This document shows, one piece after another, positions 23,027-34,587 of a stretch of DNA of 64,000 bases. This stretch comes from Kalmusia sp. IMI 367209 (lineage: Eukaryota; Ascomycota; Dothideomycetes; Pleosporales; Didymosphaeriaceae). The notes under the pieces are model-generated. The model had not been told where the DNA came from and did no database searches. It saw only the letters and a list, made by a program, of their open reading frames with translations. How positions within the stretch are numbered: the stretch's first letter is position 1; the number at the start of each line of letters is the position of its first letter. Location: positions 1,054,001 through 1,118,000 of the forward strand of contig JAPEUQ010000009.1 in assembly GCA_027946365.1 (NCBI GenBank), given 5' to 3'. The position numbers and the translations under genes are program-made.

Positions 23027-25332
23027 ATGCTTTCTATTATCTTCAGTACCATACTGGCTGTGGCAGCTGCGGAGTCGAACATCAAGGATCCTATCAACAA
23101 TTTCTGCCGTCGGCACAAACACCAGACATGTACAATCGACTCAAAACTCTACATTGACGGAGGTTTAGTGTACTATGGGGGAGGCGTGAATAATGACAGT
23201 GTTGCTGAACAAAGTAAGTCGATGATAGCAGAGCACATAACCGTGGTTTATTTGCGCAGACACTTGGCTCCTGTGGGAAGACACTTCAGACACCAATAAT
23301 GAATACAATTTCCCTGTTCAACGGACAGGCTTGACCAAGGTATGTTGTGTGGGAGAGCGCATCGACTCAACGAAGGATTCTCAAGAGCGATAATGACCGT
23401 CATCAGGATACTAATATACCTTCCGTAAGTGGTGGCGTACTGTGGCCCGACACCGTCAACAAACTGTTCTACCTTTTCGGTGGCGAGTACTATGAGACCA
23501 AAGACATACCAGTTGGCGATGCGCAGGGCTTTACGCTATGGTTTTTCGACACTGTATATAACACGTGGAATCGCTCGACATCTGATGGCTCCCAGGCCAC
23601 CGTCAAGTGGCCGGCACTCGGCGCTGGCACGGTGACAGATGAAGGCGTCGCATACTATTACGGTGGATATCTGACGAATAGGTCTGACATCGGATGGAGC
23701 GACGAACGTTTCATGCTAAATAATCTCATATCTTATGATATGGAGACTCGACGCTGGGATAACAATACATGGGACGAGACGCCCCGAGCGGAAGGATCGC
23801 TTCATTACGTACCAGCCTCAGAGAGGGGTATGTTGGTGTACTTTGGTGGTGTGGAAACAAATAGTACGGACGGCCAGGTCAACTATGTGAGCTTGTTCCA
23901 TTCTTCTCTATGCTTTGACCAATGCTCACGTCTTCCTAGGCAAACATGAGCGTGAGTGATGCTCAGTACCAGCCCCATCAGCCTTTGTTAATCCATACAG
24001 CAAATTCACCTATTCGATATCGCTAATAGCAAATGGTATACCCAAACGGCCGTTGGCGAGATACCCCAGCCAAGACGCGGATTCTGCTCCGGCGCCGTCT
24101 GGGCAAAGGACAAATCCTCTTATAACATGTCAGTGTCGCACATAGTTCTCGATGATGGGCTGCTAACGAAGATCCATATAGTTACTTGTTTGGAGGGTTT
24201 GCAGCCAACGAAACCGGTCTCGGCGATCTTTATGTACTCTCTCTGCCTTCATTCCAGTGGATCCTAGTAAGTAGTCTTTCAGTAACCATCTAACATCATG
24301 CTCACGCAGATAGTTATGGCCGACTCCACAACAGTACCTCTTCCCAGGAGGTAAGGGATGGTCCTCGTGCGATGTGGTCCGCGAATCACAGATGATCATC
24401 ATGGGCGGTTATCTCACCAACACATCGAAACCAGACTGTGATGTTCCCGCTATTGGTGGGCAGCATGGTCTTTTACTTGGTCAAGAGAATGAGGAGCTGA
24501 ATAATTGGTGGCATGCGCCGATGGACAATACCACTGGGTACCGTGTACCCGACCAAATTGTTGCAAGCATTGGTGGCGAGTATGTATCTCGCATGATAGG
24601 CATAAACCATTTCTATACTAATGTGTGCTAGTGCCGATGGTCACGCTACTGCGACGGCGCCAGCCAAGGGCTGGGAGGCAACCGATCTTGCTGTGTACCT
24701 CGAAACCACGTTCTCTGCAAGACCCCGAACAGCAACGAGGGCCATACCAACCTCAGCATCTAACCAACCAACATCGAGTCCGTCCCCCCAGTCATACCAA
24801 TATTGGCGCCATAGCAGGTGGTGCAGTTGGGGGAGCAGTACTTCTCATTGCCATCATCGCGTTCGTGTTCGTTTGTCTTCGCCGAAGACGACGCAATCAG
24901 AACAATCAAGGAATAAATCTCCCGCAACCCAGCCAGACGCCCGATTTCAATAGCCCCGAGATGGCGCAGAAGTCTGTTGCAGATGTCTCTTTATCGCAAG
25001 GCAGCACCTTGCACTCTCCCTTGCCTCAATCGCCGATGTACTCGCCCCAAGGCTCGCCACGGCCTCCTTCCAATCCTTGGCATAGAGACCGAAATATCTC
25101 GAACTCTTACTATCAGGTCTCGCCGCCATCGCAGGCTTACACTGGAGAGTGGTCACAGCAGGGCGGCTACTCGTATCAGCAGGCTTACTTCCCACCGCCT
25201 CCTGAGCCCTCCCAATCACCTAAAGCACATAACGCACAAGAGATGAGTGTGGAGTTACCGGATATCAGAAGTCCAGCAAACGCTGAGCTACCGCAAATGA
25301 GAAGTCCGGTAGCCGTTCGTGGATTTCAGTGA
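23027..25332 (+). pseudogene. Kelch-repeat single-pass membrane protein with one frame break
   Basis: Predicted signal peptide (MLSIIFSTILAVAAAES), extracellular kelch beta-propeller, Ser/Thr-rich stalk, one transmembrane helix (GAIAGGAVGGAVLLIAIIAF) followed by a five-Arg stop-transfer run, and a Pro/Ser/Gln-rich cytoplasmic tail. Exons: 23027-23213, 23260-23339, 23407-23886, 23940-23951 (a 12-nt microexon, ANMS), 24001-24128, 24182-24266, 24314-24579 and 24632-25332. Kelch blades show GG pairs with spaced aromatics (YYGGGV, FYLFGGEYY, AYYYGGYL, VYFGG, YLFGGFA). The stalk is in one frame and the membrane helix in the next; the shift maps to a 6-C run at 24784-24789. This is either a real lesion that would remove the membrane anchor, or a base-call error. 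I saw no alternative intron that fits. Convergent with the GH2 gene. Confidence 0.75.
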
Positions 25333-26006
25333 GACGGACCTGCGATTACTGGTGTGCACGATGCATGAGGATTCCCTTTTGTACTGGATCTACACTTCTA
25401 CTGAGATGCTTTGTGGCATCTCAACCTTATTCTATACGAATTATTATGTAATAGTAAATTCGGAATCGTTATTTAGGACAACGTTGATGCCGTAAGGGTA
25501 TTTGCACAGTTTATAAACAGTTACTGTCAATCCACATTTCCCCACCCTGACACGACTGACGTTGCCTAAATAGAAACAGCCCACCCTTTTACAAGCCTTT
25601 GTCGCATGAACTTGACACTGCGGCTTCACCGGCTAGCTACTTACAGCGGCCTTTTCAGATTCGTGCAGCTACGGGTTAGAGACTACGGTCTACGGTTCCC
25701 GAGTGTAAAGATAAATATTTGACGTTGTGATGTACATATGGCTTTTGCACTTATTGTTATCCAACATGCGTGCACATGTGATAGGAGGCTCACTGTATGC
25801 GGCTTCGACACCGAATAAGTGCATTGTAGATATCGCTAGTCTGCCAGGCTCGGAGTGTATTTGGGTGGGAGATAGTGATACTTGACGACATAGCAACTGT
25901 CTGCGCTGATAAACATTTTAGCCAAGAAACTTTCGAAGTGATATGGCAGAGCACTGTTATCGATAGATGTGGCTGTTTGATCATTCTAGAACCTACGTCT
26001 ACGCAA
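25333..26006. other. 3'-3' intergenic region
   Basis: AT-rich gap between convergent kelch and GH2 genes. No gene, repeat or RNA seen. Confidence 0.5.
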
Positions 26007-28625
26007 TCAATACCCACCGACCCCAACTGACTGCTTTTTCACATTCCATCCGTCAATCTCCACCTTCACAGCGGAACCACTCGCCGTATACCCTACTTCC
26101 AATTCTAGCTTTTCATCCGGCCATAAAGTAACGTAATTATCGCTCCATGTAACCGGCACGACATCTTCACCACGTCCATCGACAAGATTGAGTCTGATGA
26201 AGACCGCTGGAATCTTAGATTTATTGCGAAGGGTGACTTTGGGCCCGCTTGTCTTGACATCGAGGTCGGCACTCGGGAGCTTATTCAACGCCGTGAAGTT
26301 AGCGTACTTAGTCACGGGCGTATGGTACCACGTCGAATTATCAAAGTCGAGTGTGTCGGGTTGCGGCGTAAGATGATATACGTTCCTCGAGAGTACCTTA
26401 TCGCCACTCTTCAAGACGAGTTTCAGCAGCGCGACGTCCTTGATTTTGTTAATGCCTTGAACAGTAAAAAGCTGGGTGCTATTGTTTGGCGACAACTGCG
26501 TAGTAGTCTGCGTTTTGCTGATCGTCCTCCCATCCAAACTGAGCAATTCAGTATCCACAGTCCAAGACCTTGAGAATGACAGAGAACGATTGATAATGTA
26601 GACAGCATGCGTGATGTAGTTGTATGCAACGTGCTCCAACCGACTTCCGACTTTAGCGCCAAAGTATGAGCCCGCCGGGTGAAGATAGTAGTCGAAGAGG
26701 TTCCAGTGCAGTGACGGCCATGCATTATTCAGCATCCAGTATATAAGACCTGTGGCGGGTCTATCCGCAGTCCACTTAGCAGCATACGCCTCAAACTCCG
26801 CACGCGTTGCTTCGTAGTCCATCAATTGTGCCTTCAGTAGATAGTTTGCCAGTGACGTTGGAGCGCCGTAGCGCGCCCATAATGCATCATTGTAGATCTG
26901 TCGCGTGTAGAAAGAAGACACTGATGTGCTCATATGGTACAAGCCTTTGTTAGGCTTTTTCCAGAGATCGTCTTGGTCGGATGAAGAGAGGAAACGCTTG
27001 AGAGAATTGAGCTCGGGTGTGCCCACGCCAGCACCTAGTTCAGAGCCGAAACCGAAGGCGGCGCCCAGTTGGTCTGTGTACCAGTAATTTGGTGGAACCC
27101 AGTCGTACGGGCCATCCATTTTCATGCCGCCATTACCTAGAAGGCCCGGATACCCTCTCTGGCTTGCTGACGCGATGATAGGCACATTCCAGTCGAACCT
27201 TTTCAGTGCATCGACGTAGATGCGTACCGCACGATCATCGGGCCAAAAGTCGGAGCCGACCAGGAAGGCCAGTAGTGAAGGGTGGTGCTGCATCAGTTCT
27301 GCTTCATGTCGCATGGAAACGTTTGCAATGGAATAATCCGCGTCCTTCCACTTCTCTCCGAAGCCTTCGTCGTTATAAGACCAGCCTTCCCACTTGTCGC
27401 AGCATTCCCAGCCAGCCATGATCATGATGCCCATCTCATCTGCGAGCTCATAAAGGCGAGGATGTTCTTGCTTGCCCTCAAGACGCACACTGTTGTGGCC
27501 CATATCAAGCACGTACTGTAACTGCGTGCGTAGTTTGGTCTCGTCGAAGCGAAGGAAGATGTCGGAGGTGTAACCGGCGCCTAGAACTTGAAAAGGCTTC
27601 CCGTTGACGAAGAAAGTAGTGTCGTTGTATTTATTCAAAGATGAGGTAACTGTGCGGATACCAAAGCGTACCTTAGACGTAGAATCCGAGAGGCGGGATC
27701 CTGTTGAAACTGTACAAAATGTGCTGTACAATGGCTGAGCACCCCATTGCTTTGGCCACCAGATTTCTGGTTGCTGTACTTTCAGATTGAAAGACAGGCC
27801 CTGTGAGGCTTTGGCAGCCAATTTGATAGCTTTCTTGAGGCTGTAGAGTTCTTTGTCCTTCGAGTCTTGCACCGAGCAAACGACATCCCCTTGAACATCA
27901 TCATCCGACCAATTTTTTATATCCACCCTCACGCTAGTTTTCCCATCGAGCTCGGTGTCTACTCTTGGTAATCCATAAAAAGCCATTTTGCTGGTCTCTT
28001 TGACCTCTACATCGCGCCATACGCCTGTTCCGTTATCCGGCGGATACGGGTTCCAATCGACGAAGCCTAAGGCAAAATCGCGATTATACTCCGTCGGGTA
28101 CGCCTTCACAAGCAGCACATTCTTTCCACTTTTTGCTCTGCTGGTAATATCGTATGTCAAACCAGCATAGGCACCAGCCTGCGTGTTCTTATCTGCGATC
28201 AGTACTCCATTAAGGTAAATATCCGCCCGCGACGAGATCCCATGCGTCTTGAGTTGAAAATATTTCCCTTCTTCTTTCTTGCTCCCCGCAAGCTCGAACT
28301 CTGCACGGTAGAACCACGGAACCTGGAATTGTGCATACTTCACTGTCTCAAGGTTCGTCGAGTAGAACAAATCGGTGTCGTTGAACACATTATTCTCAAG
28401 GAGTGTCGACATTAGTGTGGCTTTCGAGCCGATGGTATACCAGCCGGACACATCAACACCGGGTGCAGACAGCTTTGTTGCATCGTTCCCAATCTTGGAT
28501 GAAGATTGTACTTTCCACGTAGGAATAATAGCGGCCTGCCCGGGTGCAGAAATGAGCGCTGCATTGACTACGGAGAAAGAGACGGCGAGGAGCGAAGACC
28601 AAGTCGTTCGCCAACAGACCCTCAT
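26007..28625 (-). CDS. GH2 exo-beta-D-glucosaminidase, secreted
   Basis: Removes glucosamine from the non-reducing end of chitosan oligomers. Single exon, 872 residues, the usual size for fungal GH2 exo-glucosaminidases. I chose the ATG at 28625: the frame extends upstream, but this is its first ATG and it starts a clear signal peptide (MRVCWRTTWSSLLAVSFS). Domain order: jelly-roll N-terminal (YFQLKTHGISSRADIYLNG, DWNPYPPDNGTGVWRDV), immunoglobulin-like, TIM barrel (GAGYTSDIFLRFDETK, MGHNSVRLEGKQEHPRLYE) and C-terminal Ig-like domains. Candidate catalytic residues are the acid/base Asp in LVGSDFWPDD and the nucleophile Glu in GFGSELGAG. Likely secreted for chitosan use or for wall remodelling. 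The frame is intact. Confidence 0.92.
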   Translation of the reverse strand: MRVCWRTTWSSLLAVSFSVVNAALISAPGQAAIIPTWKVQSSSKIGNDATKLSAPGVDVSGWYTIGSKATLMSTLLENNVFNDTDLFYSTNLETVKYAQFQVPWFYRAEFELAGSKKEEGKYFQLKTHGISSRADIYLNGVLIADKNTQAGAYAGLTYDITSRAKSGKNVLLVKAYPTEYNRDFALGFVDWNPYPPDNGTGVWRDVEVKETSKMAFYGLPRVDTELDGKTSVRVDIKNWSDDDVQGDVVCSVQDSKDKELYSLKKAIKLAAKASQGLSFNLKVQQPEIWWPKQWGAQPLYSTFCTVSTGSRLSDSTSKVRFGIRTVTSSLNKYNDTTFFVNGKPFQVLGAGYTSDIFLRFDETKLRTQLQYVLDMGHNSVRLEGKQEHPRLYELADEMGIMIMAGWECCDKWEGWSYNDEGFGEKWKDADYSIANVSMRHEAELMQHHPSLLAFLVGSDFWPDDRAVRIYVDALKRFDWNVPIIASASQRGYPGLLGNGGMKMDGPYDWVPPNYWYTDQLGAAFGFGSELGAGVGTPELNSLKRFLSSSDQDDLWKKPNKGLYHMSTSVSSFYTRQIYNDALWARYGAPTSLANYLLKAQLMDYEATRAEFEAYAAKWTADRPATGLIYWMLNNAWPSLHWNLFDYYLHPAGSYFGAKVGSRLEHVAYNYITHAVYIINRSLSFSRSWTVDTELLSLDGRTISKTQTTTQLSPNNSTQLFTVQGINKIKDVALLKLVLKSGDKVLSRNVYHLTPQPDTLDFDNSTWYHTPVTKYANFTALNKLPSADLDVKTSGPKVTLRNKSKIPAVFIRLNLVDGRGEDVVPVTWSDNYVTLWPDEKLELEVGYTASGSAVKVEIDGWNVKKQSVGVGGY

Positions 28626-29127
28626 TGTAACAAACCCTCGCGGAGATCCCAGGGCATTGAAGGGCCCGAGGCGAGTATTAAGTATAGCTGTTGTTGAGCG
28701 GATGTGCTTTAACAACTACTGCATCGGGAAGGTTGATGGCGATCATTTTGTTTCCGCAACCCCAGCCTCCCAAGGTACAGATGCAGTGTAACCTCAACAC
28801 GTGATGGAGCACTTAGATATTTCCTTGGGGCAATGCGGGCGCATAGGTTGTTTGATGTCGAGAGAATAGCTGGGATTGAAAATGATGGTCCAATGCGCTG
28901 GAGTTGATAGTGTAGATTAAGAACAGTACACCTGAGGGTGCGAGACCACCGAACCATCACTCCTAGCTCTGCCCATGACAAGCAAGAGTGACTAATATAG
29001 CAGGAAGCCCCATGCCCAGAATGCGCGCAATCAGCATATAGTGCTTTAAGCCTCCAAAAAATGCTAATTCTATGCGCATCCTTCGAACGCTGAATACCAT
29101 TATTCGACGTCACCAGGCTTGTTTGAC
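28626..29127. other. Intergenic region upstream of GH2
   Basis: Lies between the GH2 start and the acyl-CoA dehydrogenase stop, both on the minus strand. It is the likely GH2 promoter. Nothing specific seen. Confidence 0.5.
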
Positions 29128-30470
29128 TTACAATTTCCACCCCCTTTTCCTTGCAAGCGCTGTCTCCTGCCTCACAGCCAAGTCCGCAATGATTTCCTCA
29201 CTTCCCCCGCCTACCACCATCATTCTGAGATCCCTACTAATCTGCTCTACTACCGCGCCGGGTCCGCCTTTCTGGTATCCGGCACCGCCGAAAATCTGCT
29301 GCGCCTCGCGATTTGCTAGTTCCAGAATGCGTCCTCCATGCACCTTCGACAGCGCAATCTGACCCGCGATATCTGGATCTTGCCAGCCGAGCGGCGACTG
29401 TTGGATGTGATACGCAATCTGCTCGAGCCATGCCCAGTGTGACTCCACGTATCGCCCGATAGTAGCGAGCTTGTGAGTGATGATTTGATTAGAAATGAGG
29501 GGCTTTCCGAAAGTGTATCGCTTGTTTGCATAGCCGAGGGAGTGGGAGAGGCAGGTTCGTGCTTTGCGATTGCAAGAAACGGACATTATGAAGCGCTCCT
29601 TATTGAAATTTTTCATAATGATACGAAAGCCTTCATTTTCCTTTCCAATCAGATTTTCCACTGGGACCTGAACGCTGTCCAGCTCAACGAAGCTGGCTCC
29701 TCCGGCCTTTTGACCGCTATTAGGTATACGGCGATGTGAGAAGCCTGGTGCGTTCGTTGGGATGACCAGGACAGAAATGCCTTTCATGCCTTGACCTCCT
29801 GTGCGAACAGCTGTGGTCATATGTGTTGCCAATGGCATACCGGTAATCCATTTTTTGTATCCGTTGACGATGTAGTGCTTTCCATCTGGTGTCTTTTCGG
29901 CAGTCGTCTGGATGTTGGCGACGTCGGACTATGCACAATTAGCAAGGCTCGGAGCCTGAGGACATTCGCACTCACACCGCCGCTCGGCTCAGTGATACCC
30001 AGACAAAAACTCTTCTCCCACGTGAACAACCCGGGCAACCATTTCTTCTTCTGCTCTTCCGTCCCATGGTGTACGATCGGCGGGACCCCAATGACACTAC
30101 CGCCCGCCATACCCGTGCTTACACCCCCTTCGATCCTACTGGTCTCATCTGTCATAATCATCATGTGGAATATATCCAGATCCGCGACCGGTATGCCAGC
30201 TGGGCCAGGAACATCGCTTGGTCTGTACGGCTCAGGTACATCTGCGAAGGGATATCCAGTCCGCGCATACTCGAGCCTAATCTTCTCCGGCACCTCGCCT
30301 TGCTCTTCCCACTCCAGCATATAAGGCCTGATCTTCTCATCGATGTAGGTACGTAACGCGTCACGTAATCGCTTATGCGATTCGTTGTAGTAGGGCGAGG
30401 AGAGAGTGTACCACGATGGTTCACTCCATGGGCCGAAGTTGCCGATCGTTTGGGTCTTCTGAGGCTGCAT
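29128..30470 (-). CDS. Acyl-CoA dehydrogenase
   Basis: FAD-dependent alpha,beta-dehydrogenation of an acyl-CoA. Two exons (minus strand): 29976-30470 and 29128-29928 (431 residues), joined in phase at GG|SDVANIQTTA. The frame extends 39 nt upstream, but 30470 is its first ATG. Recognisable blocks: helical N-terminal domain (SHKRLRDALRTYIDEKI), FAD-contact block FCLGITEPSGGSDVANI, beta domain with NGYKKWITG, SVLVIPTNAPGF and VPVENLIGKENEGF. The C-terminal helical domain has RYTFGKPLISNQIITHKLA and IFGGAGYQKGGPGAVVEQI, the dimer/FAD motif. It ends RKRGWKL, not a canonical peroxisomal PTS1, and no clear mitochondrial presequence is visible, so location and chain-length preference are open. Best fit is the large fungal acyl-CoA dehydrogenase group rather than acyl-CoA oxidase. 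Confidence 0.92.
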
Positions 30471-32015
30471 TGTCAACGAAATGGGGGAGCCTTTTTTTGG
30501 GGCAGCCAAATGTCAATGGGATGCTCGGTGACATGATCGCGGGCGGACGACAATACATGTACGTGAGAAGGAGCGCAATGCTTGGGCTGGGGTGTGGCAG
30601 TAGAGCCTCGGCTCAAGAGAGCTGCAGGGCGAGTCAGCGCTCCCAGGAAAGCAATTCGCTTACTGCGTGCCAAGACTCCCAGGTGCCTCTTTGTGACTTG
30701 GATATCACCCTCACTCGTCACATCTCGTGTCACATAAATAGGGAAACGGCTACTTAGTTTTAATATAGGGAACCACTAGGAGGTCTGCATATTCCATGAT
30801 GCCCTGGTCGACTTGGGGTCGTGCCCAATGCAAGGGCGTTTCCCGCATCGTTTGCTACCCCGCAATGCCTCGTCGGTCCATCCCATAGCTCCAGGACAGT
30901 CTCTATCGGGGAAGTCATATTGGCGCAAGTACAGAAAGGATTTGACAAGAATGGCTTGATGTGTGAGCCTGTAGAGGTGCCGATCAGCTTTATCAATTTT
31001 GCTAGGCTCCTATATCACGGGTGTCGATTTGGCTTGATTTGTTGATATTATCGAAATCCACAATCAAGTGTTGCCTGGACACAGAACCATGGTACCAAGA
31101 CATGCACTATAGCTGATTTAGGGATTAAGATAAAGTGTCTCCTATCAACATCTCTACTATCTTGTTTATAGCTACGCTCATACGGTGTTCGATTATGACG
31201 CCTATAGAAAGACTTCGAATATGAAAGGCCAAGGATTCCTTCACTGATTAGTTATACACAGAGTTGATTCCGCCGGTAGACAAACATTTCCAAAGAATGC
31301 CACCATGGAGAGTCTAATAATCGTTGACACAAATTTCAATGGTCGTGGAGCAGTCGCGAGAGCAAATACGTAACGATGTTGATGATTGAGAGACCTAGGG
31401 AGAAAGTTTCCACATTGTGTATCCATATGCAGTCCTCGAAGGTATCGTGAAAGTTGTCTATACTTTAGTCTATCAACTGTGCATTATATACGAGGGGCAG
31501 AAGAGTATCACTAAGACCAGACGCGGTACTCAAACTGGAAACTATTCTCTCCTACACGTATGTACAAGCCCTTGACGTATTGCTTCTTACACCTCCACCC
31601 AGTAATCAAATATACGAACAGCACCTTACTACTACTCAATCAGAATTTCCAGCAAGGCTTGCCACTTTATCGGACACATTGTGGTAGGCCACGGCTACGG
31701 CTTAGTACGAGCTACGGTTTGTATGCAGGTATATATAAGATTGTTATGTCCAAGTCAAATTAATGGTTATGCTCGCCGCTTCAACTATAGTTCGCTGTGG
31801 GGCGATACATGTAAATGCTAAAGAGTCGCAATCACATGAGAGGCAAACAGGTTGGTGGGAAAATCTACCAAGGTTGGTCGTGAGAAAATTGATAATGCGA
31901 GCCATGGAAGTTTCTCAACTAATAGTTACCGCGCCTATAAAGCTAGCAAGTAATACGCGATCACGCTAGGGATTTTCAGTTCTCTAACAATCTTCGATTC
32001 GGCCACTCATTAAAC
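30471..32015. other. Intergenic region, 1.5 kb
   Basis: Divergent spacer between the acyl-CoA dehydrogenase and the orphan gene at 32016. GC content falls after about 31000. No convincing gene, repeat or RNA. Confidence 0.5.
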
Positions 32016-32723
32016 ATGGCTCGCTCTAACATCACACCACCGCCGTCTTCGCCGCAGCCTGCCATGGAAGACAGGCGCATTAGAAAACTGCACCTTGAAT
32101 TTGAAGCACGCACGTTGCTCCTAGCAGACGGCTGTCGCCCGTGCTACGCGCAAGAAGATCTTGTGTGGCCACCCGAGCTACGCGACGAGTACCACGATTA
32201 TTTCGACGACGTAGACGGAAAAATCGTATCATACTGGGAGTCACTCAGCAATGGCCCACGAACTGGGCTTGTGTTACAACGCCAACTTGAGGATTGGAAG
32301 CAGTTCCGTTTTTTCCAACGCAAGCAACGCTGTGAGAAGGACATCATCCAGCTAGAATCAGAAATAAATTCGATAAGAGTGACTCATCAACTTGAAGGGA
32401 AGGTCTGTCTCTCAGAGCCTAGAAAACAAAGCTCGTTGACAACTTGGATGGAGTTTCAGTGCTATCATCTCATCATCTACGAACAGCTCAAGAGTGATGT
32501 AGAATATTGGAAAGACGAAGTTAGAAAGTTTGTTAAAGAAAAGGAAGAGGTACCTTACCCACACCGAAGCGAAGAAGATACAATAAACTATCAAATAGCC
32601 TACAACGGGGAGGACCATGCCGATTGCAAATTGTATCAAGCCAGGCAGCACGTCAAGTGGCACCCGGTCATGCGCTCGTGGATCGCTGATCAGGTGTTCC
32701 TTCTTCAGAGCGGAGAGCCTTAG
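32016..32723 (+). CDS. Hypothetical protein, 235 residues
   Basis: Single-exon frame beginning at an ATG. I recognise no domain. The protein is strongly charged and rich in aromatic residues and long helices (KLHLEFEARTLLLADG, QFRFFQRKQRCEKDIIQLES, WKDEVRKFVKEKEEVPYPHR). One WxE/W-rich segment (SSLTTWMEFQCYHLIIYEQL) may be the core of a small helical domain. There is no signal peptide or membrane segment. It is isolated in AT-rich flanks, which is typical of lineage-restricted fungal genes. The composition is protein-like throughout and the frame is long for this AT content, so it is probably a real gene. Confidence 0.6.
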   Translation: MARSNITPPPSSPQPAMEDRRIRKLHLEFEARTLLLADGCRPCYAQEDLVWPPELRDEYHDYFDDVDGKIVSYWESLSNGPRTGLVLQRQLEDWKQFRFFQRKQRCEKDIIQLESEINSIRVTHQLEGKVCLSEPRKQSSLTTWMEFQCYHLIIYEQLKSDVEYWKDEVRKFVKEKEEVPYPHRSEEDTINYQIAYNGEDHADCKLYQARQHVKWHPVMRSWIADQVFLLQSGEP

Positions 32724-34587
32724 AAAATTTAGAAAATTCACCTTATTATTCTTGATCAATTGAGTTCACATAGTTATATATTCGATTGAGGTCACCATTA
32801 ATTGAGACCATTATAGATGACGACTATTTCACACTGAGATATATTAACTACGAAAACCTAGAAGACATTTGTTTAGCTAGAGAGTAAAATAGACTATGCT
32901 ACTCTTAGATGTTTTGAAGTAGCCTAAGAACATATTTACGTGGTCTGGATTAGTTCTAAAACCCAACCTTGTTTACGATCTTTGGGTTCTTATCTTTTCA
33001 ACATTCGATTCGGAGTCCTTTGAAGAACGAATGCTGGCGACGCTGACTCAAAGGTTCATTAGCTAGCGAAAAAGGAAGATCATCGCGTAACGCTTATGAG
33101 TGGTGTAGCCTGATCAATAGTCTACTGTTGTTCTCGACTATTCAGAGTGGAATCGTTACGGACAGTAAAGTCTATAGGGACCATGACCCAATGTTGGTTC
33201 TAACAGCAGCATTGAGATATAATCTTCAGCATCATGGCAAACATGTCCATCTTATCATACACCGCACTCCACCAGGCCAGCACTGCTAAAGATCTGGTTA
33301 TCGACAGCCATTTTGTCAGGTACCTACTTTTCTTTGCATTTCTTGCGGGATGCCTTCTACCCAAGACCGTCCTGGGCGTTGAGCAAAATTGGTATTCTTG
33401 TTACTTACGCACCATTATGGGAGGGTAGTAGAGAATCATCAAATAGAAACAAACTCCGGTACGAAGCTACGCTTTCAAAGCTCGCAGAGTGTGCGAAGCC
33501 GCTTGCTGGTGAGAATGTTCCTTGGTTTCCATTTTGGCAGCATGACTTGACGAATTGAGAGTGGCGGGGTCCGGTCAACAACAGAAGATCGACGACACAG
33601 CCATCCGGTGCTATCAGCGTGAAAAAGATCATAATCGGTGTGCCTGGAGAGAAAATCGTAGAATTTGCGAAAATTTATCAGACTTTGACGGGGCAGGTTC
33701 GAGAGCGGATCTTCACTCGTGAGACGCCTTCCATTAAGCTTTGGACTGAAAGGGCTGGTGTGGGCTCCTCGAATGATTGATCCGGATCAGGAAACGCAAT
33801 GAGGCTGGACTTTACCCCGCGGGGGCACAGATACAATCTCGACTTTGAGTGGTGGCAGCATACCCATAGTAATAGTAAGTCAGAGTAGCTGCCTTACGAA
33901 AGACTTCCATGGTTAATTCGCAATGACACTGATAGGTCAGATGGTGGATCGCTAGCTCATGCACGGCTTGTAAAGTGCTTTCCTCTTACAACAATGCACG
34001 GTCAATGCGCCAATCTTCTGGAGTTCACACAATGCCCATTAATGATAAGGGAGCGCCCTCTGTACGATAACGCTACCGAATGAGTGAGCACTTGAAAGAA
34101 TCACAGGTTTACAAAGATGCGAAGCCTTTCTCTACCTAATCAGGAAAATCATGGCGAGACTCTATCAAGGGTCCTTTACAGAAGCAGACGCTAGCCCCAC
34201 AACGCGGCGTAAGAGTGATTGGTCGCTTTAAGTTTTCCATAATAGGCAACCGAGTACGAGGATTCGCGAAAATTGAACGGCCTTGGTGAGCGTCTGGCTA
34301 AGAGTAACAATTGTTCAACTATGTTTGGCTACGTAAGTCTGCACTATCTGTGCCCAAGTGCGGGGGAGTGGGGGCGTCTTCGTATCGTGCACGCTGGTTC
34401 AGTTTCGAGCATTAGTTAGAACCTCGACTGCGAGCACTACTCACACGCTTTAGTATCTTCACGAATCTTCCATATTTCCTGTTATCTTCGCAACAATAAC
34501 CAGAGATCTCACAAATTTCGGCATATTCCTGCGAATTTGGAAAGGCCTGGTCGCTCAACATTTTCACAACAATACGATAAGTCCAAC
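32724..34587. other. Gene-poor region with a pseudogene
   Basis: AT-rich at both ends; the middle holds the glyoxalase-like relic at 33313-33780. From 33800 to 34500 I see no coding frame. The last 200 bp are the probable promoter of the cytochrome b5 fusion. Confidence 0.5.
33313..33780 (+). pseudogene. Glyoxalase-like (PF13468-type) relic with internal stop
   Basis: One reading frame continues from about 33313 to a TGA at 33778, interrupted by a single in-frame TGA at 33556-33558. The protein on either side looks continuous: VPWFPFWQHDLTN before the stop and EWRGPVNNRRSTTQPSGAIS after it. This parallels the 'VPFW.HD.TPR...P...HPSGA' core of fungal glyoxalase-like proteins; the next segment, VKKIIIGVPGEKIVEF, fits the following strand. 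A conserved Arg often sits where the TGA is, so a CGA-to-TGA transition is the simplest lesion. The N-terminal half of the family is not recognisable, so this is probably a truncated relic. Confidence 0.35.

Noticed and set aside
29128..30470. Peroxisomal targeting signal at the acyl-CoA dehydrogenase C-terminus
   Set aside because: The ending WKL lacks the small residue and basic pattern of a canonical PTS1.
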